This document shows, piece after piece, positions 1 through 8,713 of a stretch of 64,000 nucleotides of DNA. The translations under genes were made by a program, and so were the position numbers. The notes under the pieces were generated by a model. The model was given only the letters and a program-made list of their open reading frames with translations, had not been told where the DNA came from and made no database searches. Location of the stretch: contig NZ_QEKH01000026.1 in the NCBI RefSeq assembly GCF_003096415.1, positions 1 to 64,000 on the forward strand, in the 5' to 3' direction. Source of the DNA: Victivallis vadensis. GTDB lineage: Bacteria > Verrucomicrobiota > Lentisphaeria > Victivallales > Victivallaceae. How positions within the stretch are numbered: position 1 is the first letter of the stretch; each line of letters starts with the position of its first letter.

Positions 1-129
1 TTAACATACTTGGCATTATGCGAAACAACAGCCCCTTCAATCTGACACAGTCACATCTTCAATATAATTATATTACACTTTAAAATAAAAAGCAATACCT
101 TCAAAAAGAAAAATCAGTTTTTTTGAGAT

Positions 130-162
130 AAAAAAACAGCATGAGACAAAATTGACCTCATG
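130..162 (-). terminator. Probable terminator of the ruvC-tatD-tcdA operon
   Basis: On the minus strand a 6-bp stem (CATGAG/CTCATG, loop of 11 nt) is followed within three bases by a run of seven T. It lies just past the tcdA stop. The stem is short, so it may be a weak terminator. The rest of 1-185 is AT-rich and shows no gene. Confidence 0.5.
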
Positions 163-185
163 TCGGAATAGTTGACGACGGAATT

Positions 186-914
186 TCAGAGGGCGCGCAA
201 TACGACCGACGCGCAGAAACAGCCGAAGGCGGCAGGCATATAGGAGAAGGTGCCGACCGTGGAGTGGTTATGGCCGGCTTCGTCCTGCCAGGCGTGAACG
301 GCGGCCCTGGAAACCTCCTCCGGAGAAAAAACGGTTTTGACCCCTTTGTGGACACCGAGATCCCGCAGCCGGGTGCGAACCGCACGGGCCAGCGCACATC
401 CCCGGGTTCTGGAGATATCCGCAACCTGAATCAGCGACGGATCAGTCTTGCCGCCGGAACCCATCGAGGAGATCAGCGGAATTTTCCGCTTCCGGCAGCC
501 GAGAATGAAAAACACCTTCGGGGAAAGCTGGTCGATCGCATCCACCGCATAATCGAAACGGGTTTCCAGCAGCCGGTCGATCTTTTCGTCGCGGATGAAT
601 TCCACGAGCGGAATGACCTCAATGGCCGGATTGATTTCCCGGAACCGTTCCGCCATCACCTCCGCCTTGGGGCGGCCGAAGTTCGCGGTCAGCGCCGGAA
701 GCTGGCGGTTACAGTTGGAGGGTTCGACCACATCGCCGTCCACCAGCGTCAGACGCCCCACTCCGGCGCGGGCCAGCTGTTCGGCCGCATAGGCGCCGAC
801 GCCGCCGACGCCGAGCACCAGCACGTGCGCCCGCCGCAGCCGCTCCAGCTTCCCATCGCCGACCAGCAGCCGGGTCCGCTGCTGCCGCCTCTCAAAATCC
901 TCGTATTCATTCAT
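186..914 (-). CDS. tcdA: tRNA threonylcarbamoyladenosine dehydratase (TcdA/ThiF-fold)
   Basis: This is a 242-residue E1-like adenylating enzyme of the TcdA (CsdL/YgdL) type, which in known members cyclises t6A37 in tRNAs to ct6A. The Rossmann nucleotide-binding segment VLVLGVGGVGAYAAEQLARA is followed by TLVDGDVVEPSNCNRQ, with the conserved Asp and Asn-Arg-Gln of ThiF-fold enzymes. The downstream SSMGSGGKTDPSLIQVADI segment is typical of TcdA rather than ThiF or MoeB. I chose the ATG at 914 (MNEYEDFERR); an upstream ATG in the same frame would add an unrelated 17-residue tail. The start overlaps the stop of the preceding TatD-like gene by 8 nt, which suggests translational coupling. Confidence 0.9.
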   Translation of the reverse strand: MNEYEDFERRQQRTRLLVGDGKLERLRRAHVLVLGVGGVGAYAAEQLARAGVGRLTLVDGDVVEPSNCNRQLPALTANFGRPKAEVMAERFREINPAIEVIPLVEFIRDEKIDRLLETRFDYAVDAIDQLSPKVFFILGCRKRKIPLISSMGSGGKTDPSLIQVADISRTRGCALARAVRTRLRDLGVHKGVKTVFSPEEVSRAAVHAWQDEAGHNHSTVGTFSYMPAAFGCFCASVVLRAL

Positions 915-1536
915 GATGCAAAAACTCTTGAAAAGTTTGATCCGTGATCCGTTCCAGCTCCGCATAAGAGAGATTCAGCCGCCGGGCCGCCCGCTCCAGA
1001 ATCCATTCGACCGGCTCCGGCGATGTATCGGTCTCAAAACCGATCCCGCCCAATCCGGCGGAACGCAGATGCTCCATCAGCTCCGGTCGTTCCAATGCCG
1101 CCGGGGCCAGCGATACATAAAAGCCATGACTTCGCAACTCCTCCAACAGCTCCGGGCTTCCCCGGAAACCGTGAAACAGCCGTTTCAGGCCGCCATAGGG
1201 TTTCGTTTCGGCCAGCAGCTCCGGCACCATCCGCACACAGTGGAACACCACCGGCTTTTTCAACGCCCGCGCCGCTTCCAGCAGCAGCTTCAGCCAGCGG
1301 CGCTGCACTTCGCAGACCGGCCCGCGCAGCCGGTCAAGCCCGACTTCGCCCAGCGCCGCCGCGCTTTCCAGCAACTCCGCAAAGCCGCCGGGCAATCCAC
1401 CCTCCACGGTCTCCGGCAGGTGCCACGGATGGAACTCCAGCGACCACGGCCATCCGCCGCCCGGTTCCGGGTACGGAACCGACAACAGCGTGACGGCGCC
1501 GCTCTTACACACATGGCTGTGGAAATCGCTCGCCAC
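907..1536 (-). CDS. Compact TatD-family metal-dependent hydrolase
   Basis: This 209-residue protein resembles TatD/YcfH DNases but is shorter than the usual 255-265. Visible metal-site elements are an N-terminal DFHSH (His-x-His), a glutamate in LGEVGLDR, a histidine in KPVVFHC, a histidine in LFHGFRG, and the aspartate in GFETDTSPEP, which matches the ETD.P motif of the family. The start is inferred as GTG at 1536, because the ruvC stop TAG shares its last G with it (TAGTG). An ATG-started version of the frame would read 190 residues of nonsense through ruvC. Position inside ruvC-tcdA suggests a nucleic-acid housekeeping role, but the substrate is unknown. Confidence 0.8.
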   Translation of the reverse strand: MASDFHSHVCKSGAVTLLSVPYPEPGGGWPWSLEFHPWHLPETVEGGLPGGFAELLESAAALGEVGLDRLRGPVCEVQRRWLKLLLEAARALKKPVVFHCVRMVPELLAETKPYGGLKRLFHGFRGSPELLEELRSHGFYVSLAPAALERPELMEHLRSAGLGGIGFETDTSPEPVEWILERAARRLNLSYAELERITDQTFQEFLHHE

Positions 1537-2045
1537 TACAGGGGTTTCCCCATCTTCTCCGCCAGCGTCGGACGCATCGCCAGCTGTGCGTGGCAGATCG
1601 CCAGCGCCAACGCATCGGTGGAGTCCAGCGGAATGCGTTCGATTTCGATCCCGAGCTCGGCGGCAAGCAGGATCGCAATCTGCTCCTTGGTGGCCATGCC
1701 GGTGCCGACGGCGGCGCGCTTTGCGGTCTTGGGGGAATATGCGTAGGTCGGCACTCCGCTTTCGACAAGAGCGGTCAGGATGCCGCCACGCGCCATGCCG
1801 AGAATGATCGCAGTGGAGGCGTTGCGCCCCATGAACGGCTCCTCGATCGAAGCGTAATCGGGATGAAACGCCTGAACCAGCTCGCGGATACCGCCGGCAA
1901 GCCGCCGCAGACACTCGGAATGGGGCAGCTTTGGGGAGTTCGCGATCACGCCGCAGTCGAGGATTTCCAGATGCGACAGCGAATCCGTGCGGATCACGCC
2001 GTACCCGGTAGTGCGAATCGCCGGGTCGATGCCGAGAATGACCAT
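1536..2045 (-). CDS. ruvC: Holliday junction resolvase RuvC
   Basis: This 169-residue protein is the endonuclease that cleaves Holliday junctions with RuvAB. The RNase H-like fold is evident from the N-terminal VILGIDPAIRTTGYGVI (first catalytic Asp), the central SIEEPFMGRNASTAI (catalytic Glu), the TKEQIA segment, and the C-terminal STDALALAICH (catalytic Asp). Length fits the family. The ATG at 2045 is chosen because it places the catalytic strand at residues 2-8; an upstream in-frame ATG at 2123 adds an unrelated tail. It is the first gene of the operon with tatD and tcdA. No ruvA or ruvB is in the window; yebC lies upstream, an association common in bacteria. Confidence 0.95.
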   Translation of the reverse strand: MVILGIDPAIRTTGYGVIRTDSLSHLEILDCGVIANSPKLPHSECLRRLAGGIRELVQAFHPDYASIEEPFMGRNASTAIILGMARGGILTALVESGVPTYAYSPKTAKRAAVGTGMATKEQIAILLAAELGIEIERIPLDSTDALALAICHAQLAMRPTLAEKMGKPL

Positions 2046-2267
2046 AATGACCTTTCCATAAAAATTTACCCGCCGCCGGGTACTGCCCGGCCGGGGGTTC
2101 GGGAGGCAAAGCGCCCCGACCATCGGAGACTTTACATGGGCGGAACGCCCGGCTGCCGGAGCCGGATTGTAAATCCGGCCCGCCTTTGAAACGGCAGGCT
2201 TTCCCCCGCCTCCTGATCCTTTACAACTTCCGCGGTTAAAATCACTCTATTACAACTTGCGCGCCAT
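2046..2267. other. Intergenic segment between yebC and ruvC, left part
   Basis: I see no gene here. It includes a short perfect hairpin at 2161-2179 (GCCGGATT/AATCCGGC, 3-nt loop) without a T run, and the region that must hold the ruvC promoter and ribosome site. The right part of the same gap is the dispersed repeat described separately. Confidence 0.6.
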
Positions 2268-2520
2268 CTCTGTTTACGCACATGACCGTATAAGGGCAAT
2301 GTGCGACTTGAAGGCGGAGATGAATCTCCGCACTCCAAAGACGCTTCGCGTCAGGGGGGAACGCTCCCGCGCCCGCACGGTTGCGTCTGCAATTACCAAC
2401 TGATGTTGACGCCCCTCGCAACGGCTCCGCGCTCCGAACCGGCCGCTCAAAGGCGCTTCGCTTCCTTGAGCGGCCGTGCACTCCGCCGGGCGGTACTGCC
2501 GCATCGCGGCCGGCAAGCTG
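2268..2520 (+). repeat. Dispersed hairpin-rich intergenic repeat, copy A
   Basis: This stretch is a near copy, in inverse orientation, of 6757-7000. Shared blocks include ATGACCGTATAAG, GCAATGTGCGACTTGAA, GACGCTTCGCGTC, TTGCGTCTGCAATTACCAAC and a long stem-loop. The stem-loop here is CGGCCGCTCAA / TTGAGCGGCCG (11 bp) at about 2442-2478. A second small hairpin is GCGGAGA-TGAA-TCTCCGC. The modules GCGGAGATGAATCTCCGC and GACGC..GCGTC also recur at 16500-16665. Short open frames across it change reading frame between copies, so it is not protein-coding. Confidence 0.85.
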
Positions 2521-2625
2521 CCGGCGGCGCAAACCGCCTTCGGCGTTTTTTATATGATTTTTTTATGTGAAGAGGGGACGGGTCCATCTCTGAAACCGCC
2601 CCCTTTGCTTCAACCGCGCACCGGC

Positions 2626-3381
2626 TTACTCTTCTTCCAGCTGATCCGCAATCGAATCGTCGATTTCGTAGTTCGCCGTCACCTGCTGCACGTCGTCCAG
2701 CTCTTCCATGCGTTCCACCAGCCGGAGCACCTGGCGCGCAATTCCCGGATCGGTCAGCGTCGTGACCATCTCCGCACGGCGGGTCACCTCGGCTTCTTCC
2801 GTCGGAATGCCCTTTTCCTCAAAGACCTTCGCCAGCGGTTCGAAGAATTCCGGTTCGGCCCAGACTTCCGCGACGCCGTCCTCGACGGTCAGGTCGTCCG
2901 CGCCCGCTTCGAGCACCACATCCATCAGCTTTTCCTCATCCGCCCAGTCGCCGGTGATCGTGAAGTGCGCCATGCGCTTGAACATGCGCGCCACCGCGCC
3001 GGAAGCCGCGAGGTTGCCGTTGTTGCGGTCGAACGTCATGCGCACATCGCTGATCGAACGGTTCTTGTTATCGGTCAGGCACTCGACCATCACCGCCACG
3101 CCGCCGGCGGCATAGCCTTCATAGGTGATCTCCTCGTACACGACGTCGCCGAGTTCGCCCGCGCCTTTCTTGATCGCGCGCTCGATGTTCGCATTCGGCA
3201 TGTTGACCGCCTTCGCGGAGGTCAGCGCGGCACGGAGCCGGGGGTTCGCATTCGGATCGGAACCGCCCATCTTCGCGGCGACCATAATCTCCTTGGCGAT
3301 GCGCGAAAACGCCTTGCCCTTGACCTTGTCGGCAGCTTCTTTCTTATGCTTGATGTTGGCCCATTTACTATGCCCGGACAT
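2626..3381 (-). CDS. yebC: YebC/PmpR-family protein
   Basis: This 251-residue protein has the full YebC signature: MSGHSKWANIKHKK at the N terminus, the FSRIAKEI helix, the Pro-Asn-containing NPRLRAALTSAKAVNMPNANI segment, and the YEGYAAGGVAVMVE and DNKNRSISDVR motifs. Length is normal. The family is cytosolic and has been described both as a DNA-binding transcriptional regulator and, more recently, as a translation factor that relieves ribosome stalling at proline-rich stretches. A GGAGA ribosome site precedes the ATG. It is followed on the same strand, after about 580 bp containing a dispersed repeat, by ruvC. Confidence 0.95.
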   Translation of the reverse strand: MSGHSKWANIKHKKEAADKVKGKAFSRIAKEIMVAAKMGGSDPNANPRLRAALTSAKAVNMPNANIERAIKKGAGELGDVVYEEITYEGYAAGGVAVMVECLTDNKNRSISDVRMTFDRNNGNLAASGAVARMFKRMAHFTITGDWADEEKLMDVVLEAGADDLTVEDGVAEVWAEPEFFEPLAKVFEEKGIPTEEAEVTRRAEMVTTLTDPGIARQVLRLVERMEELDDVQQVTANYEIDDSIADQLEEE

Positions 3382-3462
3382 GATGTTCTCCAGTCGTTGA
3401 GTTATGAAATTCCAAATAATTGCCTATAAATTAACCCGCGAAACCGCAAATTTCAAATTTTT

Positions 3463-4908
3463 TTACGGGTTTTCACGCGCAAGCTCTTCCAACGGAATCC
3501 GGTTGTCCTTTTTTTCGATCAGTTTGATCCTGCGCCACTTCCCGGTATTGAAGCGCCACAGGAAGATCATCGCATCCACCAGACAGACGCAGGCCACGAA
3601 GCCCCAGACCATATAGATGGAGCTTTTGAACACCTGCGTCAGCAGCACCACGCCCGGCACCAGCAATCCCCACGCCGTCAGCGAATTCAGCAGGAAAATC
3701 GCGATGGTGTCGCCCGCGCCGCGCATCGCGCCCATGAACACGAATTTCACGCTGTCCCCGGCGTTGAACAGCGCCGCCGCCGCCAGCACCCCGACGCAGA
3801 TATGCCGTACCTCGTCGAAATCCACCGACTGCTCCGCCGGAGAAAAGAACTGCGCGAGCTGGTCGGGCAGTCCGGCGTAGATCAGCGCCCCCAGAAAAGC
3901 GTAGACCGCCGACAACCGCCACGCCCGGTAGGTCGCATTCTGCGCGATGCCGTGCCGGTTCCGGCCGATGTACTGGCCGACCACGATCGCGGTCGAATCC
4001 GACAAGCCCATCAGCGGCACGAAAAAGATATTGTTGATCGACAGAGCGATCACGCTCGCCGCCAGCGCCGCCGGGCCGAGGTTGCCGATCATGAAGGTCA
4101 CCATCGTCCAGGCGCCGACGTCGATGAAGGTCTGGAAACCGGCCGGAGCGCCGAAGCGGACCAGCTTCATCAGCAGTTCCGGGCGGAACTCCCAGCGCTT
4201 CCGGGTCGGAATTTTCCGCTGGTTCTGGCTGTAGAAGTAGACCATCACCGCAATCATCAGCGCCATGCAGCAGATGCTGGTCGCGATGCCCGCGCCGAAA
4301 ATGCCGTAGGCGGGCAACCCGAGCTTGCCGAAAATGAAAATGTAATCGAGAAAGATGTTCAGCAGACATGCGCCGATGTTGATCACCGCGACCGGAATCG
4401 TCCGCCCCTGTCCTGAAAAGAATGCGAAATAGGGCGCCGCCATGCAGATGAACACACCGCTCGGCAGCAGGCTGGTGAAATACTCGATCTCCCGTGACAG
4501 CAGTTCAGTCGGATGGCCGCTGCGCTCGATGAAAAAGATTCCGATCGGCGGGATCACGAAGGTAATCACCAGCCCGGCGAAAACCGCCAGCGTCTGCCCC
4601 GCCCACACCGCGCGCAGCAGATTGCTCCGGTCGTTCGCGCCGTGATACTGCGCAACCAGCGCCGACGTGTAGTTGCAGGTCGCCAGAAAGAACGCGAACA
4701 AGGTGAAATACAGAATGCCGCCCGGCATCGACGCGGCGACGTCAAGCGTTGAGTTTTCGGCCAGAAACTTCCGGTCGACGAACTGCATGATGCTGTTCGT
4801 CGCACTCATGATCACCAGCGGATACGCGATTTTGCAGATTTCCAGGTAGCCGCCGTGGCCGACAAAACTGCGGCGGCTGAACGAACTTCGAATTCCAAAG
4901 AGTTCCAT
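3463..4908 (-). CDS. MATE-family efflux transporter
   Basis: This 481-residue integral membrane protein has the repeated six-helix halves of multidrug and toxic compound extrusion exporters. The N-terminal EICKIAYPLVIMSATNSIMQFVDRKFLA corresponds to the first transmembrane helix and its characteristic loop, and the second half begins near VRFGAPAGFQTFIDVGAW. It would export organic cations or metabolites using a Na+ or H+ gradient. The substrate cannot be read from sequence. It stands alone between yebC and a small orphan gene, with an AAGGA ribosome site upstream of the ATG. The Pro-Leu-Val region of helix 1 and the overall length are typical. Confidence 0.9.
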   Translation of the reverse strand: MELFGIRSSFSRRSFVGHGGYLEICKIAYPLVIMSATNSIMQFVDRKFLAENSTLDVAASMPGGILYFTLFAFFLATCNYTSALVAQYHGANDRSNLLRAVWAGQTLAVFAGLVITFVIPPIGIFFIERSGHPTELLSREIEYFTSLLPSGVFICMAAPYFAFFSGQGRTIPVAVINIGACLLNIFLDYIFIFGKLGLPAYGIFGAGIATSICCMALMIAVMVYFYSQNQRKIPTRKRWEFRPELLMKLVRFGAPAGFQTFIDVGAWTMVTFMIGNLGPAALAASVIALSINNIFFVPLMGLSDSTAIVVGQYIGRNRHGIAQNATYRAWRLSAVYAFLGALIYAGLPDQLAQFFSPAEQSVDFDEVRHICVGVLAAAALFNAGDSVKFVFMGAMRGAGDTIAIFLLNSLTAWGLLVPGVVLLTQVFKSSIYMVWGFVACVCLVDAMIFLWRFNTGKWRRIKLIEKKDNRIPLEELARENP

Positions 4909-5008
4909 ATGATTCCTTTATAATAAAAGAGTCATTAATATAGAGGCTGTGTTGCAAAATTCAAACAAATCCGCCTTTTTATAATCAAAAAATCCGAATG
5001 GTTTTCAT

Positions 5009-5311
5009 TCAGAGCCGTTCTTCGTCCGGGTCGAACTCGTATTCGGGAGCGGACTCCTGCGGCTCGATCCGTTCCCGCCACCGCTCGGGGCGGCGGTTTT
5101 TGAGCCAGAAGAGCAATGCGCGTACATCCGGCACGATCTCCTTGGTCACCTTGCGGCGTTTGGCGGTCTCCAGCACCTTGCCGGACTCCCGGTCGATCAT
5201 CTCCTCGGTGTGGACCTCCTCCTGCTTGAAACCGAGCGCCCGCTTGAGCAGGGCTTTTTCAATCGCGTCGAGCGGCTTCTCCTCCGGCGCGGCGTATTTT
5301 TTCTGAGTCAT
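5009..5311 (-). CDS. Hypothetical 100-residue charged protein, terminase-small-subunit-like motif
   Basis: This small soluble protein is rich in Lys, Arg and Glu. A strong AGGAGA ribosome site 7 nt before the ATG supports a real gene. The segment ALLFWLKNRRPERWRERI (about residues 66-83) resembles a motif I associate with phage terminase small-subunit-like proteins (A.xFWLKNR.P..WR). The middle region has a conserved-looking EMIDRESGKVLETAKRRKVTKEIVPD stretch. No other phage gene is nearby, so this would be a domesticated or relic gene if the resemblance is real. Function is unknown. Confidence 0.6.
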   Translation of the reverse strand: MTQKKYAAPEEKPLDAIEKALLKRALGFKQEEVHTEEMIDRESGKVLETAKRRKVTKEIVPDVRALLFWLKNRRPERWRERIEPQESAPEYEFDPDEERL

Positions 5312-5436
5312 GGCAATCTCTCCTGATTCCGGTGAAAACTTTTCAAAAGTTACAATTTTGTCAACCTTCCGCTTGTACGGAGCCGCTTTCGGGGTTAAAT
5401 TTTATGGAATGCCATTGACACAGGAGAACAGTCATC

Positions 5437-6630
5437 ATGCAATTGATTACCGATGAAATCAAAGGATACGTCGCGAATTCTTCCATGATCCGCCGGATGT
5501 TCGAGGCCGGGATCGAACTGCGCAAAAAATACGGCGCCGACAAGGTGTACGACTTCAGCCTCGGCAATCCCGACCTGCCGCCGCCGCCGGAGGTCAAACA
5601 GGCGCTCGAAACGATCGCGGCGCGCGCCGACCGCCCCTTCGCGCTCGGCTACATGCCCAATGCCGGTTATCCGGCGCTGCGCGAAAAGCTCGCGGTCCAT
5701 CTCTCCAAAGAGCAGAACGTGACGGTTCCGGCCTCCCATGTGATCATGACCTGCGGCGCGGCGGGCGGCATCAACGTGTTTTTCCGTGCCGTGCTGGAGG
5801 CGGGCGACGAGGTGATCTGCCCGGCCCCGTACTTCGTGGAATACGGCTTCTACGCCGGAAACCATCGCGGCAGGCTGATCCCGGTGCCGTCGAAGGATTT
5901 CACCTTTGAACTCGACCTCGACGCGCTGGAAAAGGCGTTCACCGCGAAGACCCGCGCGGTCATCCTGAATACGCCGAACAATCCGACCGGCCAGATTTAC
6001 ACCCGCGCCGAGCTGACCCGGTTCGCCGAAATCATCGCGGCGATGGAAAAGAAATACAACCGCACCATCTACGTGGTTTCGGACGAGCCTTACCGCTTCC
6101 TGAATTTCGACAACGTGGAACTGCCGGGGACTTTCGAGCTTTTCCCGCACAGCGTGGTGATCGGTTCCTACTCCAAGAACCTGTCGCTGGCGGGCGAGCG
6201 GCTCGGCTACATCGCGGTCTCTCCGAAAATCGAGGGCGGCGACGAGCTGGTCGCGGCGCTGACGATCTGCAACCGGATTCTGGGTTTCGTGAACGCTCCG
6301 GCGCTGGCGCAGCAGATTCTGGAGGTGTGCATGGAAGCGCAGGTGGATCTTGAGATTTACCGGGCGCGGCGCACGGCGATGGCGAAAATCCTGACCGACG
6401 CGGGAGTGGAGTTCAACATGCCGCGCGGGGCGTTCTACTTCTTCCCGAAGTCGCCGGTGGCGGACGACCGGCAATTCGTGGACGCGCTGCTGAAGGAGTG
6501 CATCCTGGCGGTGCCGGGGTGCGGCTTCGGCGGGCCGGGCTACGTGCGGCTGGCGTTCTGCGTAGACGCGAAGGTGATCGAGGGAGCGGCGGAAGGGATG
6601 AAACGAGCCGTAGCCTCCCTCAAAAAATAA
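5437..6630 (+). CDS. PLP-dependent class I/II aminotransferase
   Basis: This 397-residue enzyme belongs to fold-type I aminotransferases. The signature elements are VYDFSLGNPDLPPP near the N terminus, MTCGAAGGINVFFRAVL, ILNTPNNPTGQ (about residues 176-186), the cofactor-binding VVSDEPYR, and the Schiff-base lysine K247 in GSYSKNLSLAGERLGY. The exact substrate is not clear; aspartate, alanine or aromatic amino acids are possible. AGGAG lies 9 nt upstream of the ATG. It is a single-gene unit, divergent from the 100-residue orphan, and followed by a repeat-rich gap. Confidence 0.9.
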   Translation: MQLITDEIKGYVANSSMIRRMFEAGIELRKKYGADKVYDFSLGNPDLPPPPEVKQALETIAARADRPFALGYMPNAGYPALREKLAVHLSKEQNVTVPASHVIMTCGAAGGINVFFRAVLEAGDEVICPAPYFVEYGFYAGNHRGRLIPVPSKDFTFELDLDALEKAFTAKTRAVILNTPNNPTGQIYTRAELTRFAEIIAAMEKKYNRTIYVVSDEPYRFLNFDNVELPGTFELFPHSVVIGSYSKNLSLAGERLGYIAVSPKIEGGDELVAALTICNRILGFVNAPALAQQILEVCMEAQVDLEIYRARRTAMAKILTDAGVEFNMPRGAFYFFPKSPVADDRQFVDALLKECILAVPGCGFGGPGYVRLAFCVDAKVIEGAAEGMKRAVASLKK

Positions 6631-6756
6631 AAATTAAAAAGAATAGCCGCGCAGCGGCGTCCGCACCGGCACGTTGCCGGTCGCAGTCCAGCGCGCGAAC
6701 TGCGCTGGTCGCTTTGCGCAGGCGCGGGGCCGGAGCGAAGCGAAATGTAAGGCCGG

Positions 6757-7004
6757 CGAATACCGGCCGCAATGCGGCAGTACTGCCCGGCGGAGCGCGC
6801 GACCGCTCAAGGAAGCGAAGCGCCTTTGAGCGGTCGGTTCGGAGCGCGGAGCCGCCGCGGGGGGGGGCGGCGACGTCAGTTGGTAATTGCAGACGCAACC
6901 GCGCGGGCGCGCGAGCGTCCCCCCGACGCGAAGCGTCTTGGGAATGTATGGCTGTTTTCAAGTCGCACATTGCTCTTATACGGTCATGGGCGTAAGCAGA
7001 GGTG
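6757..7004 (-). repeat. Dispersed hairpin-rich intergenic repeat, copy B
   Basis: This is the inverse-orientation partner of 2268-2520. The long stem-loop here is CGACCGCTCAA / TTGAGCGGTCG at about 6806-6842. Compared with copy A, one base pair has changed on both arms (G:C to A:T), so pairing is kept. The block TTGGTAATTGCAGACGCAA and the TATACGGTCATG end are shared. The GC-rich run of G at 6863-6871 replaces a less extreme segment in copy A. The gap 6631-7125 otherwise holds no gene that I can support. Confidence 0.85.
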
Positions 7005-7068
7005 ACGTGCGATTGGAAAGCGGAGCTGAAGTCGGCTTCGCCGCCCCTGCGGGCTCCGCACTCCAAGG
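7005..7068 (+). repeat. Partial copy of the dispersed repeat module
   Basis: The segment starts GTGCGATTGGAAAGCGGAG and ends CTCCGCACTCCAAGG. The same module occurs in copy A and, inverted, at 16625-16660. Here the hairpin loop is enlarged to about 26 nt, and the seventh stem pair is C:G instead of A:T, so the stem is kept. Confidence 0.7.
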
Positions 7069-7125
7069 TTGTATAGGCTGCACGACCGACAACATGCCGG
7101 GGCGGAATATCGACAGGAAAGTTTC

Positions 7126-8646
<1,521 letters not shown>

Positions 8647-8713
8647 TCCGCCGTTCATCCGCTGATTTTCCGTTACTTCCGCAATCAATTGCAGTTGTGT
8701 AGATTACAAACCG

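Noticed and set aside
907-2109. A 400-residue fusion protein upstream of tcdA
   Set aside because: Its first 190 residues are an out-of-frame reading of ruvC; the real gene begins at the GTG at 1536.
2274-2516. Small protein genes inside the dispersed repeat copies
   Set aside because: The reading frame shifts between copies while DNA hairpins are kept, so protein coding is unlikely.
2268-7068. Composite transposon formed by the two inverted repeats around yebC, MATE and the aminotransferase
   Set aside because: There is no transposase, no target duplication was seen, and the enclosed genes are ordinary chromosomal ones; a dispersed repeat explains it better.
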